Translations under genes and position numbers: made by a program | Origin: Chitinophagaceae bacterium | GTDB lineage: Bacteria; Bacteroidota; Bacteroidia; Chitinophagales; Chitinophagaceae | Direction of reading: 5' to 3' | NCBI GenBank assembly: GCA_947380435.1 | Contig: CANCRC010000005.1 | Location: 1 to 35,989 of the forward strand | Length of the DNA: 35,989 nucleotides | Notes under the pieces: model-generated | What the model saw: the letters and a program-made list of their open reading frames with translations, nothing else | What the model was told of the DNA's origin: nothing | The model's database searches: none | In this document: piece by piece, positions 1 through 8,302 of the stretch | Layout: the number at the start of each line of letters is the position of its first letter | How positions within the stretch are numbered: position 1 is the stretch's first letter

Positions 1-415
1 TTAAATTTCCTTTAGTCGTGTATATAGTATAATGACTACTTAATACTGCAGCCACTAATTCTTTAGTAGTTGTTTTTCCATTACTACCTGTAATAGCTAT
101 AAAGGGGATATTAAATTGTTCGCGGTGAAATTTAGCAAGTGCTTGCAAAGAAGTTAAAACATCTTCCACCATTAGGATGCGATTTGCTAAAGAAGCAGGT
201 GCTTGAATGGGTTCGTCTACAATTGAATAAGCGGCACCTTGTTCTAATGCTTGAAGAGCGAATTCATTTCCATTAAAATTAGGGCCTTTGAGTGCAAAAT
301 ATAAATCGCCTTTTTTTAATTGACGTGTATCGGTTTGTACTTGTGGATATGATTTATAAATTTCATATAAATCGGAAATTGAAATAGGAGAACTAGAGGC
401 GCTAGACTGCTTCAT
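1..415 (-). CDS. murF: UDP-N-acetylmuramoyl-tripeptide--D-alanyl-D-alanine ligase MurF, N-terminal part (cut by window edge)
   Basis: MurF adds D-Ala-D-Ala to UDP-MurNAc-tripeptide, the last cytoplasmic step of the peptidoglycan precursor. I translated this strand by hand: the reading frame is open from an ATG at 415 to the edge and gives about 138 residues. It shows the Mur ligase N-terminal domain, with DTRQLKKGDLYFALKG (the segment that senses the uridine nucleotide), then RILMVEDVLTSLQALAKFHR, then the ATP-binding P-loop ITGSNGKTTTKELV. That order and spacing is typical of MurF. The gene starts 12 bases after the stop of ispF and is clearly the third gene of gldJ-ispF-murF. murF is missing from the dcw cluster in this window, so this is probably the only copy. 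The rest lies outside the window. Confidence 0.93.
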   Translation of the reverse strand, partial: MKQSSASSSPISISDLYEIYKSYPQVQTDTRQLKKGDLYFALKGPNFNGNEFALQALEQGAAYSIVDEPIQAPASLANRILMVEDVLTSLQALAKFHREQFNIPFIAITGSNGKTTTKELVAAVLSSHYTIYTTKGNL

Positions 416-427
416 AAGGTAGCAGGT

Positions 428-913
428 TTAACTATTAATATCAGTTAATAAACAGGTGGCCATGGCCACTAAACCTTCTTCTCTTCCTGTAAAGCCCATT
501 GTCTCTGTGGTAGTGGCTTTGATAGAAATATCTTTATCGCCAATGTGTAATATGCGCGCAATACACTCTTGCATGGCAATTACATAGGGTTTAATTTTCG
601 GAGCTTCTAAACATAAAGTGGCATCTATGTTTACAATTTTATAACCCTTCGCTGTAATTAAATCGTAAGTTTTTTGAAGTAAAATTTTACTATCAATGTT
701 TTTATAAGCAGCATCAGTGTCTGGGAAGTGTGTGCCAATATCACCTAAACTTAAAGCGCCTAGTAAAGCATCGCAAATAGCATGTAATAAAACATCTGCA
801 TCGCTATGGCCTAATGCACCTTTTGTATGAGGAATTTTAATGCCGCCAATGAATAGGTCACGTCCTACAACTAGTTGATGAAAATCAATGCCGGACCCAA
901 TGCGTAGTTTCAT
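428..913 (-). CDS. ispF: 2-C-methyl-D-erythritol 2,4-cyclodiphosphate synthase IspF
   Basis: IspF converts 4-diphosphocytidyl-methylerythritol 2-phosphate to the cyclic diphosphate in the MEP pathway of isoprenoid synthesis. Isoprenoids supply undecaprenyl phosphate (the lipid carrier used by MraY) and menaquinone. The 161-residue length is normal. Visible family features are RIGSGIDFHQL with zinc ligands D10 and H12, LLHAICDALLGA with the third zinc ligand H44, GDIGTHFPDTD, and the C-terminal ATTTETMGFTGREEGL that contacts the cytidine. It starts at an ATG 12 bases after gldJ and ends 12 bases before murF, so the three are probably co-transcribed. It stops with TAA. Nothing looks broken. Confidence 0.96.
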   Translation of the reverse strand: MKLRIGSGIDFHQLVVGRDLFIGGIKIPHTKGALGHSDADVLLHAICDALLGALSLGDIGTHFPDTDAAYKNIDSKILLQKTYDLITAKGYKIVNIDATLCLEAPKIKPYVIAMQECIARILHIGDKDISIKATTTETMGFTGREEGLVAMATCLLTDINS

Positions 914-925
914 CTATGTATTAAT

Positions 926-2284
926 TTAAAATATTCTTTTCCACCAAGGTTTGTTGTCATTGTCAGCGCCTGGACTGTCAACACCAAAGGCAGATATAGC
1001 ACATCTAAATCCAATGGTGCTGTTTGATTTATCTTGATCTAAATATCTTCTTGTTCCAGGATTCAACCAATAAGGACGGTCTTTCCAACTTCCACCTTTA
1101 TATACTCTTGATTTATTAGAAATTAAAGTATTGCCTCCTGTTTCATAGCTAGCAATATTTGCATCATCTCCATCTAAAGTATTGTTGCCACGATAAGGGT
1201 TAAAATCATCCATGTCTACATTATTCATGGGGCGGTAAATATCTGCCACCCATTCGTTCACATTTCCACTAATATTATAAAGGCCTATTCCGTTTTGTAA
1301 AAATGTATTTACTTTACTTGGGAAGCCTGCGCCATCGTTAGAGTAGCCTACCATGCCCATATAATCGCCACTTCCATTTTTAAAATTCGCTAAAAACATT
1401 CCTTGCGCACCTTTCTTTTTAGAAGGCATTGCATTTCTAATACCTTCATTTGAATTGGTGTTCCAAGGAAATGGGGTATCGGAAGCTGCAATACTAGCGT
1501 TAGGATGAGATGAATTCGCTCCTGCTTTTGGATTGTTAAAATTAGAAGTATAATTTTTTTGACTTGACACTTTAGCAGCATATTCCCATTCAGCTTCTGT
1601 AGGTAATCTGAAATCAGGAATCATGATATAATCATCTAAATTTTTACCTCTATTAATAGTGGTAGAAGTATTTGAAGCAGCAAAACCACCACCATTGCTA
1701 GTATCTGCAATATTATTAGCTATTCCCATTTTTCCTACATAAGGATTTTTAGCGTCAATTAATTTGTACTTTATTAAAGTATTCTCATTGGCTCTATCTG
1801 TTCTCCATCTGCAATAATTATTCGCTTGTTCCCATGTGACGCCCACTACGGGGTAATCATTAAATGCGCTAGCTCTAAAATAACCTTCTACCATGGGGTC
1901 GTTGTAAGAAAGTTCTGTTTTCCAAACACTAGTGTCAGGTAAGGCAGCTTTTACAATAGAATCTTTCCCTAATGGTATAAATATTTTTTCTAACCAATGT
2001 ATATAGGTTCTATATTTTTTATTACTTACTTCGTATTGATCTATTCTAAAAGAACTTACAGTAACTCTTCTTAGGTTATTATTCCATTCACCCATAATGC
2101 TTTCTTGGTTCATGCCCATGGCAAAAGTACCACCACGGATTAGAATAGTTTCTGAGTAAGGGTCGGTAGATTTAGGGGCCAAAAGAATAGTATTAGCAAT
2201 GGCTTTATCTTGATTGCTATTTAAAATGCTTGGACCTATTATAAGCAAGGCAAAAAACAATAAAATACTATTTATAAAATTCAT
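926..2284 (-). CDS. gldJ: Gliding motility / type IX secretion protein GldJ
   Basis: This 452-residue protein has the formylglycine-generating-enzyme-like (SUMF1/C-type-lectin-like) fold used by GldJ and GldK. Visible signs are IRGGTFAMGMNQESIMGEW, YPVVGVTWEQANNYCRWRTD, RLPTEAEWEYAAK, NISGNVNEWVADIYRP, YKGGSWKDRPYWL and IGFRCA. The phrases around residues 60-90 and 145-170, and the position beside porU and murF, fit GldJ better than GldK; GldK normally sits with gldL, gldM and gldN. GldJ is normally an outer-membrane lipoprotein needed for the type IX machine and for gliding. Here the N-terminus is hydrophobic (about residues 4-18), but no cysteine occurs there, so a lipobox is absent. An in-frame TAA four codons upstream rules out a longer start. 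First gene of gldJ-ispF-murF, divergent from porU. Confidence 0.86.
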   Translation of the reverse strand: MNFINSILLFFALLIIGPSILNSNQDKAIANTILLAPKSTDPYSETILIRGGTFAMGMNQESIMGEWNNNLRRVTVSSFRIDQYEVSNKKYRTYIHWLEKIFIPLGKDSIVKAALPDTSVWKTELSYNDPMVEGYFRASAFNDYPVVGVTWEQANNYCRWRTDRANENTLIKYKLIDAKNPYVGKMGIANNIADTSNGGGFAASNTSTTINRGKNLDDYIMIPDFRLPTEAEWEYAAKVSSQKNYTSNFNNPKAGANSSHPNASIAASDTPFPWNTNSNEGIRNAMPSKKKGAQGMFLANFKNGSGDYMGMVGYSNDGAGFPSKVNTFLQNGIGLYNISGNVNEWVADIYRPMNNVDMDDFNPYRGNNTLDGDDANIASYETGGNTLISNKSRVYKGGSWKDRPYWLNPGTRRYLDQDKSNSTIGFRCAISAFGVDSPGADNDNKPWWKRIF

Positions 2285-2397
2285 CGTAATTAGTTATTCT
2301 AAATGGGGTTAAATGATAGTGCGAATATACTTTGTTTTTTAATCAATTATTCACTTGGAAGTATAATGTTCTGTTACGAAAACCCTAATTTTAGTAT
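2285..2397. promoter_or_regulatory. Divergent gldJ / porU intergenic region
   Basis: This 113-base, AT-rich spacer separates the divergent gldJ and porU starts and must hold both promoters. I find only imperfect matches to the Bacteroidota -7 element TAnnTTTG: TATATTCG on the minus strand facing gldJ, and TATACTTTG (spacer one base too long) on the plus strand. Neither has a TTG at the usual distance. I cannot assign exact promoters. Shared control of gldJ and porU is inference from the arrangement. Confidence 0.35.
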
Positions 2398-5300
2398 ATG
2401 AGAAGGGGTGTTTTTATCATTTTTTTGATTTTTTTGTTTGCTCCTTACTTCTTGGGGGCTCAAAATGCTGTGTTCAATGCAGGAAAATGGGCAAAAATTG
2501 GGCTTAGTAAACAAGGTATTTATCAAATTACAGGTGCGCAGTTAAAAACTTTAGGGTTCAGCTTGCCCATTAGCTCCACTCAACTTCAGTTATTTAATTA
2601 TAATTTAAATCAGTTAACAGAAAAAGTAAATTCTGTTATTGATAATAGTTTAACCGAAAATGCCATCCAAGTATTTGATGGAGGAGATAATCAAATAGAC
2701 GAAAAAGATTATGTTTTATTTTATTCGGAAGGGTCGGGGCAGTGGAAATATGATGCCTCAAAATTTATTCCCTCGCACTTTAAAAATACAAGCAATGATT
2801 CTGTATTTTATTTTTTGACAATTGGAGCCAACGGGAAAAGAATTAGCATAAAAGAAAAAGTAAATGCTCCTGCTCAAACAGTAGATCAATATGACGAAAG
2901 ATGGCTCATTGAAGTAGATAGCATTTCTTTATTAAACAGCGGAAAATTATTGTTGGGACCTGCTATGGGACAGGGTTTGGGTAAGCAATCGAAATTAAAT
3001 TATTACATTAATTTAAATGGTTTAGTGCTTGCTACTCCTATAAAAATAGTGAGTAGATATGTTGCCACTACTTATCAAAATGCTGCTACTTTTAATTTTG
3101 GAATTAACGATAATGCTATTAGGTCTACTGCAGTAGCTCCAGTGAGTGGTTATTTGTATGACGAGTCGGCGAATATTTCAATTGATAGTTTTACTTATAC
3201 TTTAAATACAAATACTAATTTAACGACTGCTGCTTCTGTGAATATTAGTTTTCAAGCCGATAATGCAGCAGCCACCGGTTGGATAGATTATATAGAATTA
3301 TCGGCTAAGAAAAAACTAGGTTTTTGGTCTACGAATAGTTTTGGCTTTAGAAATTTTTCTAGTTCAGTCAAAGGAAATATACTAGAGTATCAAATTCAAA
3401 ATGCAGATGCTAGCACCATGGTTTGGGATGTGACAAATCCATCTTTCCCTAGTATAATGTCTACAAATAATGCTAATGGTTTAATGAGTTTTCTGCATAA
3501 ATCCGATACACTGCATGAATTTTTCGCAGTGAAACAGCAGGCCTATGAAACGCCCATTTTATTAGGGCCGGTGGCGAATCAAAATATTGCTAACCTTGCA
3601 GTCCCTGACTATATTATTATTGCAGCCTCTAATTATATGGCTGCGGCTAAAAAATTACAAAACTATCATTCAACGGTAAATGGGCTAAAGACTGAATTAG
3701 TGAATGTGAATGAAATATTTAATGAATTTTCAGGTGGACAAGCCTCTGCAGTGGGTATTAGAAATTTTTTAAAATATTTATTGAATAAAGCAGCTACAAA
3801 TAAAGTGGCAGGACCGCGTTATTTATTATTAATGGGTAGCGCGAATTATAATGTTAAAAATTACAATGGCGCTACACAAATTCCTGTATTTGAATCGGCA
3901 GCATCTACGGGTTTGCTTTCAAGCTATCCTTCGGATGACTTTTACAGCCTATTAAATAACAACGACGATATCAATAATTACAATGATATCAAAAAGCTTT
4001 CTTTAGCTACAGGCAGGCTACCTCTAAGAACCATAGCAGAGGCTGACACCGTGGTAGAGAAAATAATTAATTATCAAAAAAATACCAATGGAGGCGCTTG
4101 GAAAAATAAAATTACTTGGGTAGCCGATGACGGGGATTATAATTTGCATTTACAGGATGCAGAAGAAATTTCATCACACTTGCAAGAAAAAGCACCCAGC
4201 TGGAATCAAAAGAAAATTTATTTAGACTTATATACTGCGACAAAAAATATTGCAGGCAATACTTTTCCATTAGTTAATAGCGATATTATACAAACAGTGA
4301 ATGAAGGAACCTTGGTTTTAAATTATACGGGTCATGGCAATTATTCGAGATTAACAGAAGAGGCGGTAATGAGTCAAACAGAAGTTCAACAATGGGATAA
4401 TGCCAATGCCTTGCCTTTAATGATAACGGCTTCTTGTGATTTTGCTCCTTATGATCAGCCTTCATTAAGTCCTTTTGGCTTTGATGCTTTACTGAAAAAT
4501 AGCAAGGGCGTTATTGCGCTAGTAGCCGCTAGCAGACTGGTTTTTGCCTATAGTAATAAACAAATCAATGATCATTTTATTCAAGCCTTATTGGTGCCGG
4601 ATACTGCAGGTCGTTTTTTAAGTGTAGGGGAAGCCTTGCAAGTAGCTAAAATGCAAGCTTGGAACTTGGGGGAAGATCATATGAATGCTTTTAAGTTTAC
4701 TTTATTAGGAGACCCTGCTATGCATTTAGCAGTTCCTAGATATGAAATAGGTATTACTGCTTTGAATAAAAAAATATTTACCGAAAAAGACACATTACTT
4801 GCTGGAAATAAATATACTATCACTGGTGCTGTCCGAAATAAAGGCCAAGTTAAAAACGATTTTAATGGACTAGTTGATTTTGTATTATATGATGCAATCA
4901 ATATTAAAAAAACATTGGCGAATGCGGGCACTAGTATAGTGGCTAATGTGCCCAGCCAGGATAAAGCATTATTTAAGGGTAAGGCCACTGTAGCGAAGGG
5001 TTTATTTAGTATTGACTTTTTATTACCTAAAGAAGTCACAGTATTAAAAAATTTAAAAATGCAATTTTCCGCCTACAATGAAACAGGCGATGCCATTGGG
5101 GTGTATGACAAATTAATGGCTATAGATGCCAATGGACTTATTGTCAATGACAACCAAGGACCTTTGCTAAAAATGTATTTAAATGATAGCAATTTTGTAG
5201 ACGGAGGATGGGCGGCTGCGCAATCGAAATTATATGTAGCATTAGCTGATAGCAGCGGCATTCAAACTTCGGGTAATGCATTAGGGCATGACATAGTATT

Positions 5301-5802
5301 AGTAATAGATGGGGACAATAAAAATGCCATTGTACTCAATAATTATTTTATGGCTAATATAGACAGTTACCAAAAAGGAATACTAGCCTATAGTTTACCC
5401 ATTTTATCGGAGGGACCGCACAGCATTGAACTTAAAGTTTGGGATTTGTTGGGTAATTCAACCACTAAAGTTTTGCATTTTCTAGTGCCTGCATCTGATA
5501 TATTAAATGTAAAAAACTTATACAATTATCCTAATCCATTTAGCAGTTATACTCAATTTAGTTTCGAGATTAATAAATTGGGCAGTCCTGTAGAAATTTC
5601 TCTAAGTATTTTCGATAATATGGGCAATTTAATTTTTACAAAACCATTGAGTGGAAGTTTTCTAGCCAATAGACTGGTTGCTGGCTGGGATGGCAATGGG
5701 ATTGGGTCTTCACGCCTGCAGGCAGGCCTTTATTATTATACATTAACTATTAAGGAAGGGGGAGTAACTCGTACATTAACCAATAAACTTATAAAATTTT
5801 AA
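2398..5802 (+). CDS. porU: Type IX secretion system sortase PorU
   Basis: PorU is the cell-surface sortase of the type IX system: it removes the C-terminal signal of cargo proteins and attaches them to an acidic lipopolysaccharide. The 1134 residues start with a signal peptide (about 1-21, cut near LGA/QN). A beta-rich region follows, then a gingipain-like C25 peptidase domain (about 402-778) and a C-terminal Ig-like domain (about 1040-1134, starting NLYNYPNPFSS and ending in GLYYYTLTIKEGG). The catalytic pair is visible as His646 in NYTGHGN and Cys680 in ITASCDF. The C-terminal domain resembles the sorting domain of type IX cargo; PorU itself is known to keep such a domain. porV follows at once, its usual partner. 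ATG start, TAA stop. Confidence 0.93.
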   Translation: MRRGVFIIFLIFLFAPYFLGAQNAVFNAGKWAKIGLSKQGIYQITGAQLKTLGFSLPISSTQLQLFNYNLNQLTEKVNSVIDNSLTENAIQVFDGGDNQIDEKDYVLFYSEGSGQWKYDASKFIPSHFKNTSNDSVFYFLTIGANGKRISIKEKVNAPAQTVDQYDERWLIEVDSISLLNSGKLLLGPAMGQGLGKQSKLNYYINLNGLVLATPIKIVSRYVATTYQNAATFNFGINDNAIRSTAVAPVSGYLYDESANISIDSFTYTLNTNTNLTTAASVNISFQADNAAATGWIDYIELSAKKKLGFWSTNSFGFRNFSSSVKGNILEYQIQNADASTMVWDVTNPSFPSIMSTNNANGLMSFLHKSDTLHEFFAVKQQAYETPILLGPVANQNIANLAVPDYIIIAASNYMAAAKKLQNYHSTVNGLKTELVNVNEIFNEFSGGQASAVGIRNFLKYLLNKAATNKVAGPRYLLLMGSANYNVKNYNGATQIPVFESAASTGLLSSYPSDDFYSLLNNNDDINNYNDIKKLSLATGRLPLRTIAEADTVVEKIINYQKNTNGGAWKNKITWVADDGDYNLHLQDAEEISSHLQEKAPSWNQKKIYLDLYTATKNIAGNTFPLVNSDIIQTVNEGTLVLNYTGHGNYSRLTEEAVMSQTEVQQWDNANALPLMITASCDFAPYDQPSLSPFGFDALLKNSKGVIALVAASRLVFAYSNKQINDHFIQALLVPDTAGRFLSVGEALQVAKMQAWNLGEDHMNAFKFTLLGDPAMHLAVPRYEIGITALNKKIFTEKDTLLAGNKYTITGAVRNKGQVKNDFNGLVDFVLYDAINIKKTLANAGTSIVANVPSQDKALFKGKATVAKGLFSIDFLLPKEVTVLKNLKMQFSAYNETGDAIGVYDKLMAIDANGLIVNDNQGPLLKMYLNDSNFVDGGWAAAQSKLYVALADSSGIQTSGNALGHDIVLVIDGDNKNAIVLNNYFMANIDSYQKGILAYSLPILSEGPHSIELKVWDLLGNSTTKVLHFLVPASDILNVKNLYNYPNPFSSYTQFSFEINKLGSPVEISLSIFDNMGNLIFTKPLSGSFLANRLVAGWDGNGIGSSRLQAGLYYYTLTIKEGGVTRTLTNKLIKF

Positions 5803-5861
5803 TGTAAGCCAAAATTTCATTTTGTATCTTCACACATCAATAATAGCCATCTCCTTTTTTT

Positions 5862-6998
5862 ATGAATAGTAGTAAATTTAAAATTGTTTTTTTATGCTTT
5901 GCATTCGTATCATTTGTTCAAATGGTTCAAGCGCAAACGAATAAAATTCCTATAGTAAGTACTGCTGTTCCTTTCATGTTAATTTCCCCCGATGCGCGTT
6001 CTGGAGGTATGGGAAATTTATCCTTGGCCATGAGCCCAGAGGCGAATGATCTTTTTGGAAACACAGCCAAGCTGCCCTACTTAAATGAAAACAAAAGTTT
6101 TTTAATTAACTATACTCCCTGGTTAAAGGATTTAGGATTAAATGATGTGTATTTAGCGAGTGCTGGTTTTTATAAAAAATTAGATGATAAGAGTAGTATT
6201 AATAGTTCGCTTCGTTTTTTTAGCTTAGGGAATATCGATTTTTCAGACGAAGTGGGCAATGTGAATTTACCTTCCCAACGACCTTCTGAATTTAGTTATG
6301 ATTTAGGCTATAGTCTTTTGTTAACCGATAAGTTTAGCATGGGCGTCACACTTCGCTACATACATTCTAAATTAGTTTCTGGTTCTTATGGTGGAACGGC
6401 TATTAATTATAGAGCAGGTAATACCTTGGCAGGTGATATTAGTTTATTTTATAAACAAAATGAAGACTTGCAAGGTTTGCATGCAGGTTTATTACTTTCT
6501 AATTTAGGTGGTAAAATAAGTTACTCCAATGAAACAAAGAATAAGTATTTTATTCCCGCTAATTTGGGGGTAGGCATTGGGTATTTGAATAAAATGGACG
6601 CCGATAACTCCATTGAATTGGGTGTAGATATTAATAGAATTATGGTACCAGCAAATCCAGATAATACAAGTGTAGAATCGGTAAATCAGTATTTTTCTCA
6701 ATCGGTGGTTTCTAGTTGGTTTAATTCTTTTAATAATAAATACGGTATGCCTTTAGGAGAGTCTTTAAAAGCCTCTTTAGGAATAGAATATAATTATACC
6801 AATCGTTTTTATTTAAGAGGGGGTTATTTTATAGACAACAATAAAAACCTAGGGAGTATGCAATACTTTACCTTGGGTACTAGCTTTCAATACCAGCAGT
6901 CTAAATTTAACATCTCCTATTTAGTGCCTTCGGGAGGTGGTATATCTAAAAATCCTTTATCTAATACACTTAGGTTTGGTACCATTTTCTACTTCTAA
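5862..6998 (+). CDS. porV: Type IX secretion outer-membrane protein PorV (LptO)
   Basis: PorV is an outer-membrane beta-barrel of the FadL family that shuttles cargo from the translocon to the PorU sortase. The 378 residues start with a signal peptide (about 1-24, cut near VQA/Q). The family-typical mature N-terminus follows: AVPFMLISPDARSGGMG, then SPEANDLFGNTAKLPY. The barrel strands alternate polar and aromatic residues, and the protein ends in an aromatic strand with Phe last (LRFGTIFYF), as expected for outer-membrane barrels. It lies 59 bases after porU, so the two are probably co-transcribed and work together. It stops with TAA 18 bases before the dut start. Confidence 0.92.
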   Translation: MNSSKFKIVFLCFAFVSFVQMVQAQTNKIPIVSTAVPFMLISPDARSGGMGNLSLAMSPEANDLFGNTAKLPYLNENKSFLINYTPWLKDLGLNDVYLASAGFYKKLDDKSSINSSLRFFSLGNIDFSDEVGNVNLPSQRPSEFSYDLGYSLLLTDKFSMGVTLRYIHSKLVSGSYGGTAINYRAGNTLAGDISLFYKQNEDLQGLHAGLLLSNLGGKISYSNETKNKYFIPANLGVGIGYLNKMDADNSIELGVDINRIMVPANPDNTSVESVNQYFSQSVVSSWFNSFNNKYGMPLGESLKASLGIEYNYTNRFYLRGGYFIDNNKNLGSMQYFTLGTSFQYQQSKFNISYLVPSGGGISKNPLSNTLRFGTIFYF

Positions 6999-7016
6999 TT
7001 GCCTATTTTTGTTGAT

Positions 7017-7457
7017 ATGTCAACAGCTGTTCAAATAGTCAATAAAAGCCATCATCCTTTACCGGAATATGCTACTGCCGGCTCATCTGGAATGGACATA
7101 AGAGCATTTATCAATAGCCCCATTGTTTTATCGCCACTTGAAAGAACATTAATTCCTACTGGTTTATTTTTAGCTTTGCCTGAAAATTGGGAAGCACAAA
7201 TTAGACCTAGAAGTGGACTAGCCATTAAGCAAGGGCTTACTTGTTTGAATACACCAGGCACCATTGATGCCGATTATAGAGGAGAGATAAAAGTGATACT
7301 TATTAATTTATCGAATGAGGCACAAACAATTCAGGATGGAGATAGAATTGCGCAAATGGTTTTTCAGCAAGTAGAAAAAGTTATTTTACATAAAGTAGAA
7401 TTTTTAGACAGCACAGAAAGAGGAGCCGGGGGCTTTGGCCATACAGGTAAAAAATAA
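7017..7457 (+). CDS. dut: dUTP diphosphatase Dut
   Basis: Dut hydrolyses dUTP to dUMP and pyrophosphate, keeping uracil out of DNA and feeding thymidylate synthesis. The protein is 146 residues from the ATG at 7017. The frame stays open to a TTG at 6999, but that start would add six residues not expected in the family and directly abuts porV. All five trimeric dUTPase motifs are present in order: [40 protein letters not shown] and [10 protein letters not shown] (the C-terminal arm that closes over the base). The catalytic Asp is in motif 3. It sits between porV and the DUF4292 gene with very short spacers, so it is probably read in the same transcript. Confidence 0.96.
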   Translation: MSTAVQIVNKSHHPLPEYATAGSSGMDIRAFINSPIVLSPLERTLIPTGLFLALPENWEAQIRPRSGLAIKQGLTCLNTPGTIDADYRGEIKVILINLSNEAQTIQDGDRIAQMVFQQVEKVILHKVEFLDSTERGAGGFGHTGKK

Positions 7458-7460
7458 TTC

Positions 7461-8282
7461 ATGAAAAAAGTTTTATACATTATTGGGTTGGTTATACTGG
7501 TGGCGTCTTGCTCCACTTATAGAAAGGTGCAGGTTATTAAGGATGCCTTGTCCAAAAACGATTCCACGAGTACTGAACTTGTTTCCAAAAAACCAAAGGT
7601 TGATTCTGCAGCCATTGTAAAAGGCATTTTACAAAAAATAGAATTAGCTAAAATTGATTTTGTCACTATGAATGCAAAATTTAAAGTAGATTATGAAACT
7701 TTAAAAAATGCAGACAATTATATTGTGAATGTTAGTATTCAAAAAGACAAAGCCATCTATTTAACCGTAAGAGGTGCTTTGGGAGTTATTGGTTTAAAAG
7801 CCCTTATTAACAAGGACAGTGTGGTCTTAATTTATCCATTAAGTAAAAAAGTAGAGCGTAAGCCATTGAGCTTTTTACAAGAAGTATTGAAAATACCCTT
7901 TACTTTTTCTACCGTACAAGATTTAATTGTGGGGAATCCTATTTTTATGGAGAATACAAAAGTGGTTTCTTTTAAAACGAACAATGGAAAATTGCAGGTA
8001 GGTTTAACGGGCGCTTTGTTTAAGAGCCTTATAATTTTAAGTGAGGATAATACCAAGGTATTAAACTTGAAACTAGATGATATAGATTTTAACCAACATC
8101 GTACCTGTGATATAACCTATAGCGACCATACTAGTTATGCTAAATTTCAATTTCCACAATATCGTGATATATCTATTGCAGCTATTAATAAGTTAGCAAT
8201 TCATATGGAAGTAAAAGAATATAGTTTTGATGAACCATTAAAATATACTTTTGCAGTACCTAAACCAGGCAAGCGTAAATAA
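7461..8282 (+). CDS. DUF4292 family lipoprotein, function unknown
   Basis: This 273-residue protein starts with a lipoprotein signal peptide: a hydrophobic stretch at about 5-16 and the lipobox VASC with the lipidated Cys at about 17, followed by STYRKV. The body reads like the Bacteroidota family DUF4292: KIDFVTMNAKFKVDYE, then YIVNVSIQKDKAIYLTVRG, then KDSVVLIYPLSKK, then IPFTFSTVQDLIVGNP. Family members are predicted envelope lipoproteins, and I know of no established function. The order dut, DUF4292, EnvC-like LytM protein recurs in Bacteroidota genomes, which suggests an outer-membrane or envelope-maintenance role; that is inference. It starts 3 bases after dut and ends 20 bases before the next gene, so it is part of an operon. 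Confidence 0.85.
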   Translation: MKKVLYIIGLVILVASCSTYRKVQVIKDALSKNDSTSTELVSKKPKVDSAAIVKGILQKIELAKIDFVTMNAKFKVDYETLKNADNYIVNVSIQKDKAIYLTVRGALGVIGLKALINKDSVVLIYPLSKKVERKPLSFLQEVLKIPFTFSTVQDLIVGNPIFMENTKVVSFKTNNGKLQVGLTGALFKSLIILSEDNTKVLNLKLDDIDFNQHRTCDITYSDHTSYAKFQFPQYRDISIAAINKLAIHMEVKEYSFDEPLKYTFAVPKPGKRK

Positions 8283-8302
8283 CGTTGAAATAAAAATATA
8301 AC

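Noticed and set aside
2398-5802. PorU as an ordinary secreted gingipain-like protease
   Set aside because: Its layout, adjacency to porV and gldJ, and DUF-type N-terminal region match the PorU sortase, which shares the C25 fold.
7004-7011. TATTTTTG before dut as a promoter -7 element
   Set aside because: It is only 5 bases from the ATG and has no TTG at 17-23 bases upstream; T-rich chance match.
6999-7016. TTG start for dut at 6999
   Set aside because: The ATG at 7017 gives the normal family length and all motifs; the TTG would abut the porV stop and add residues without support.
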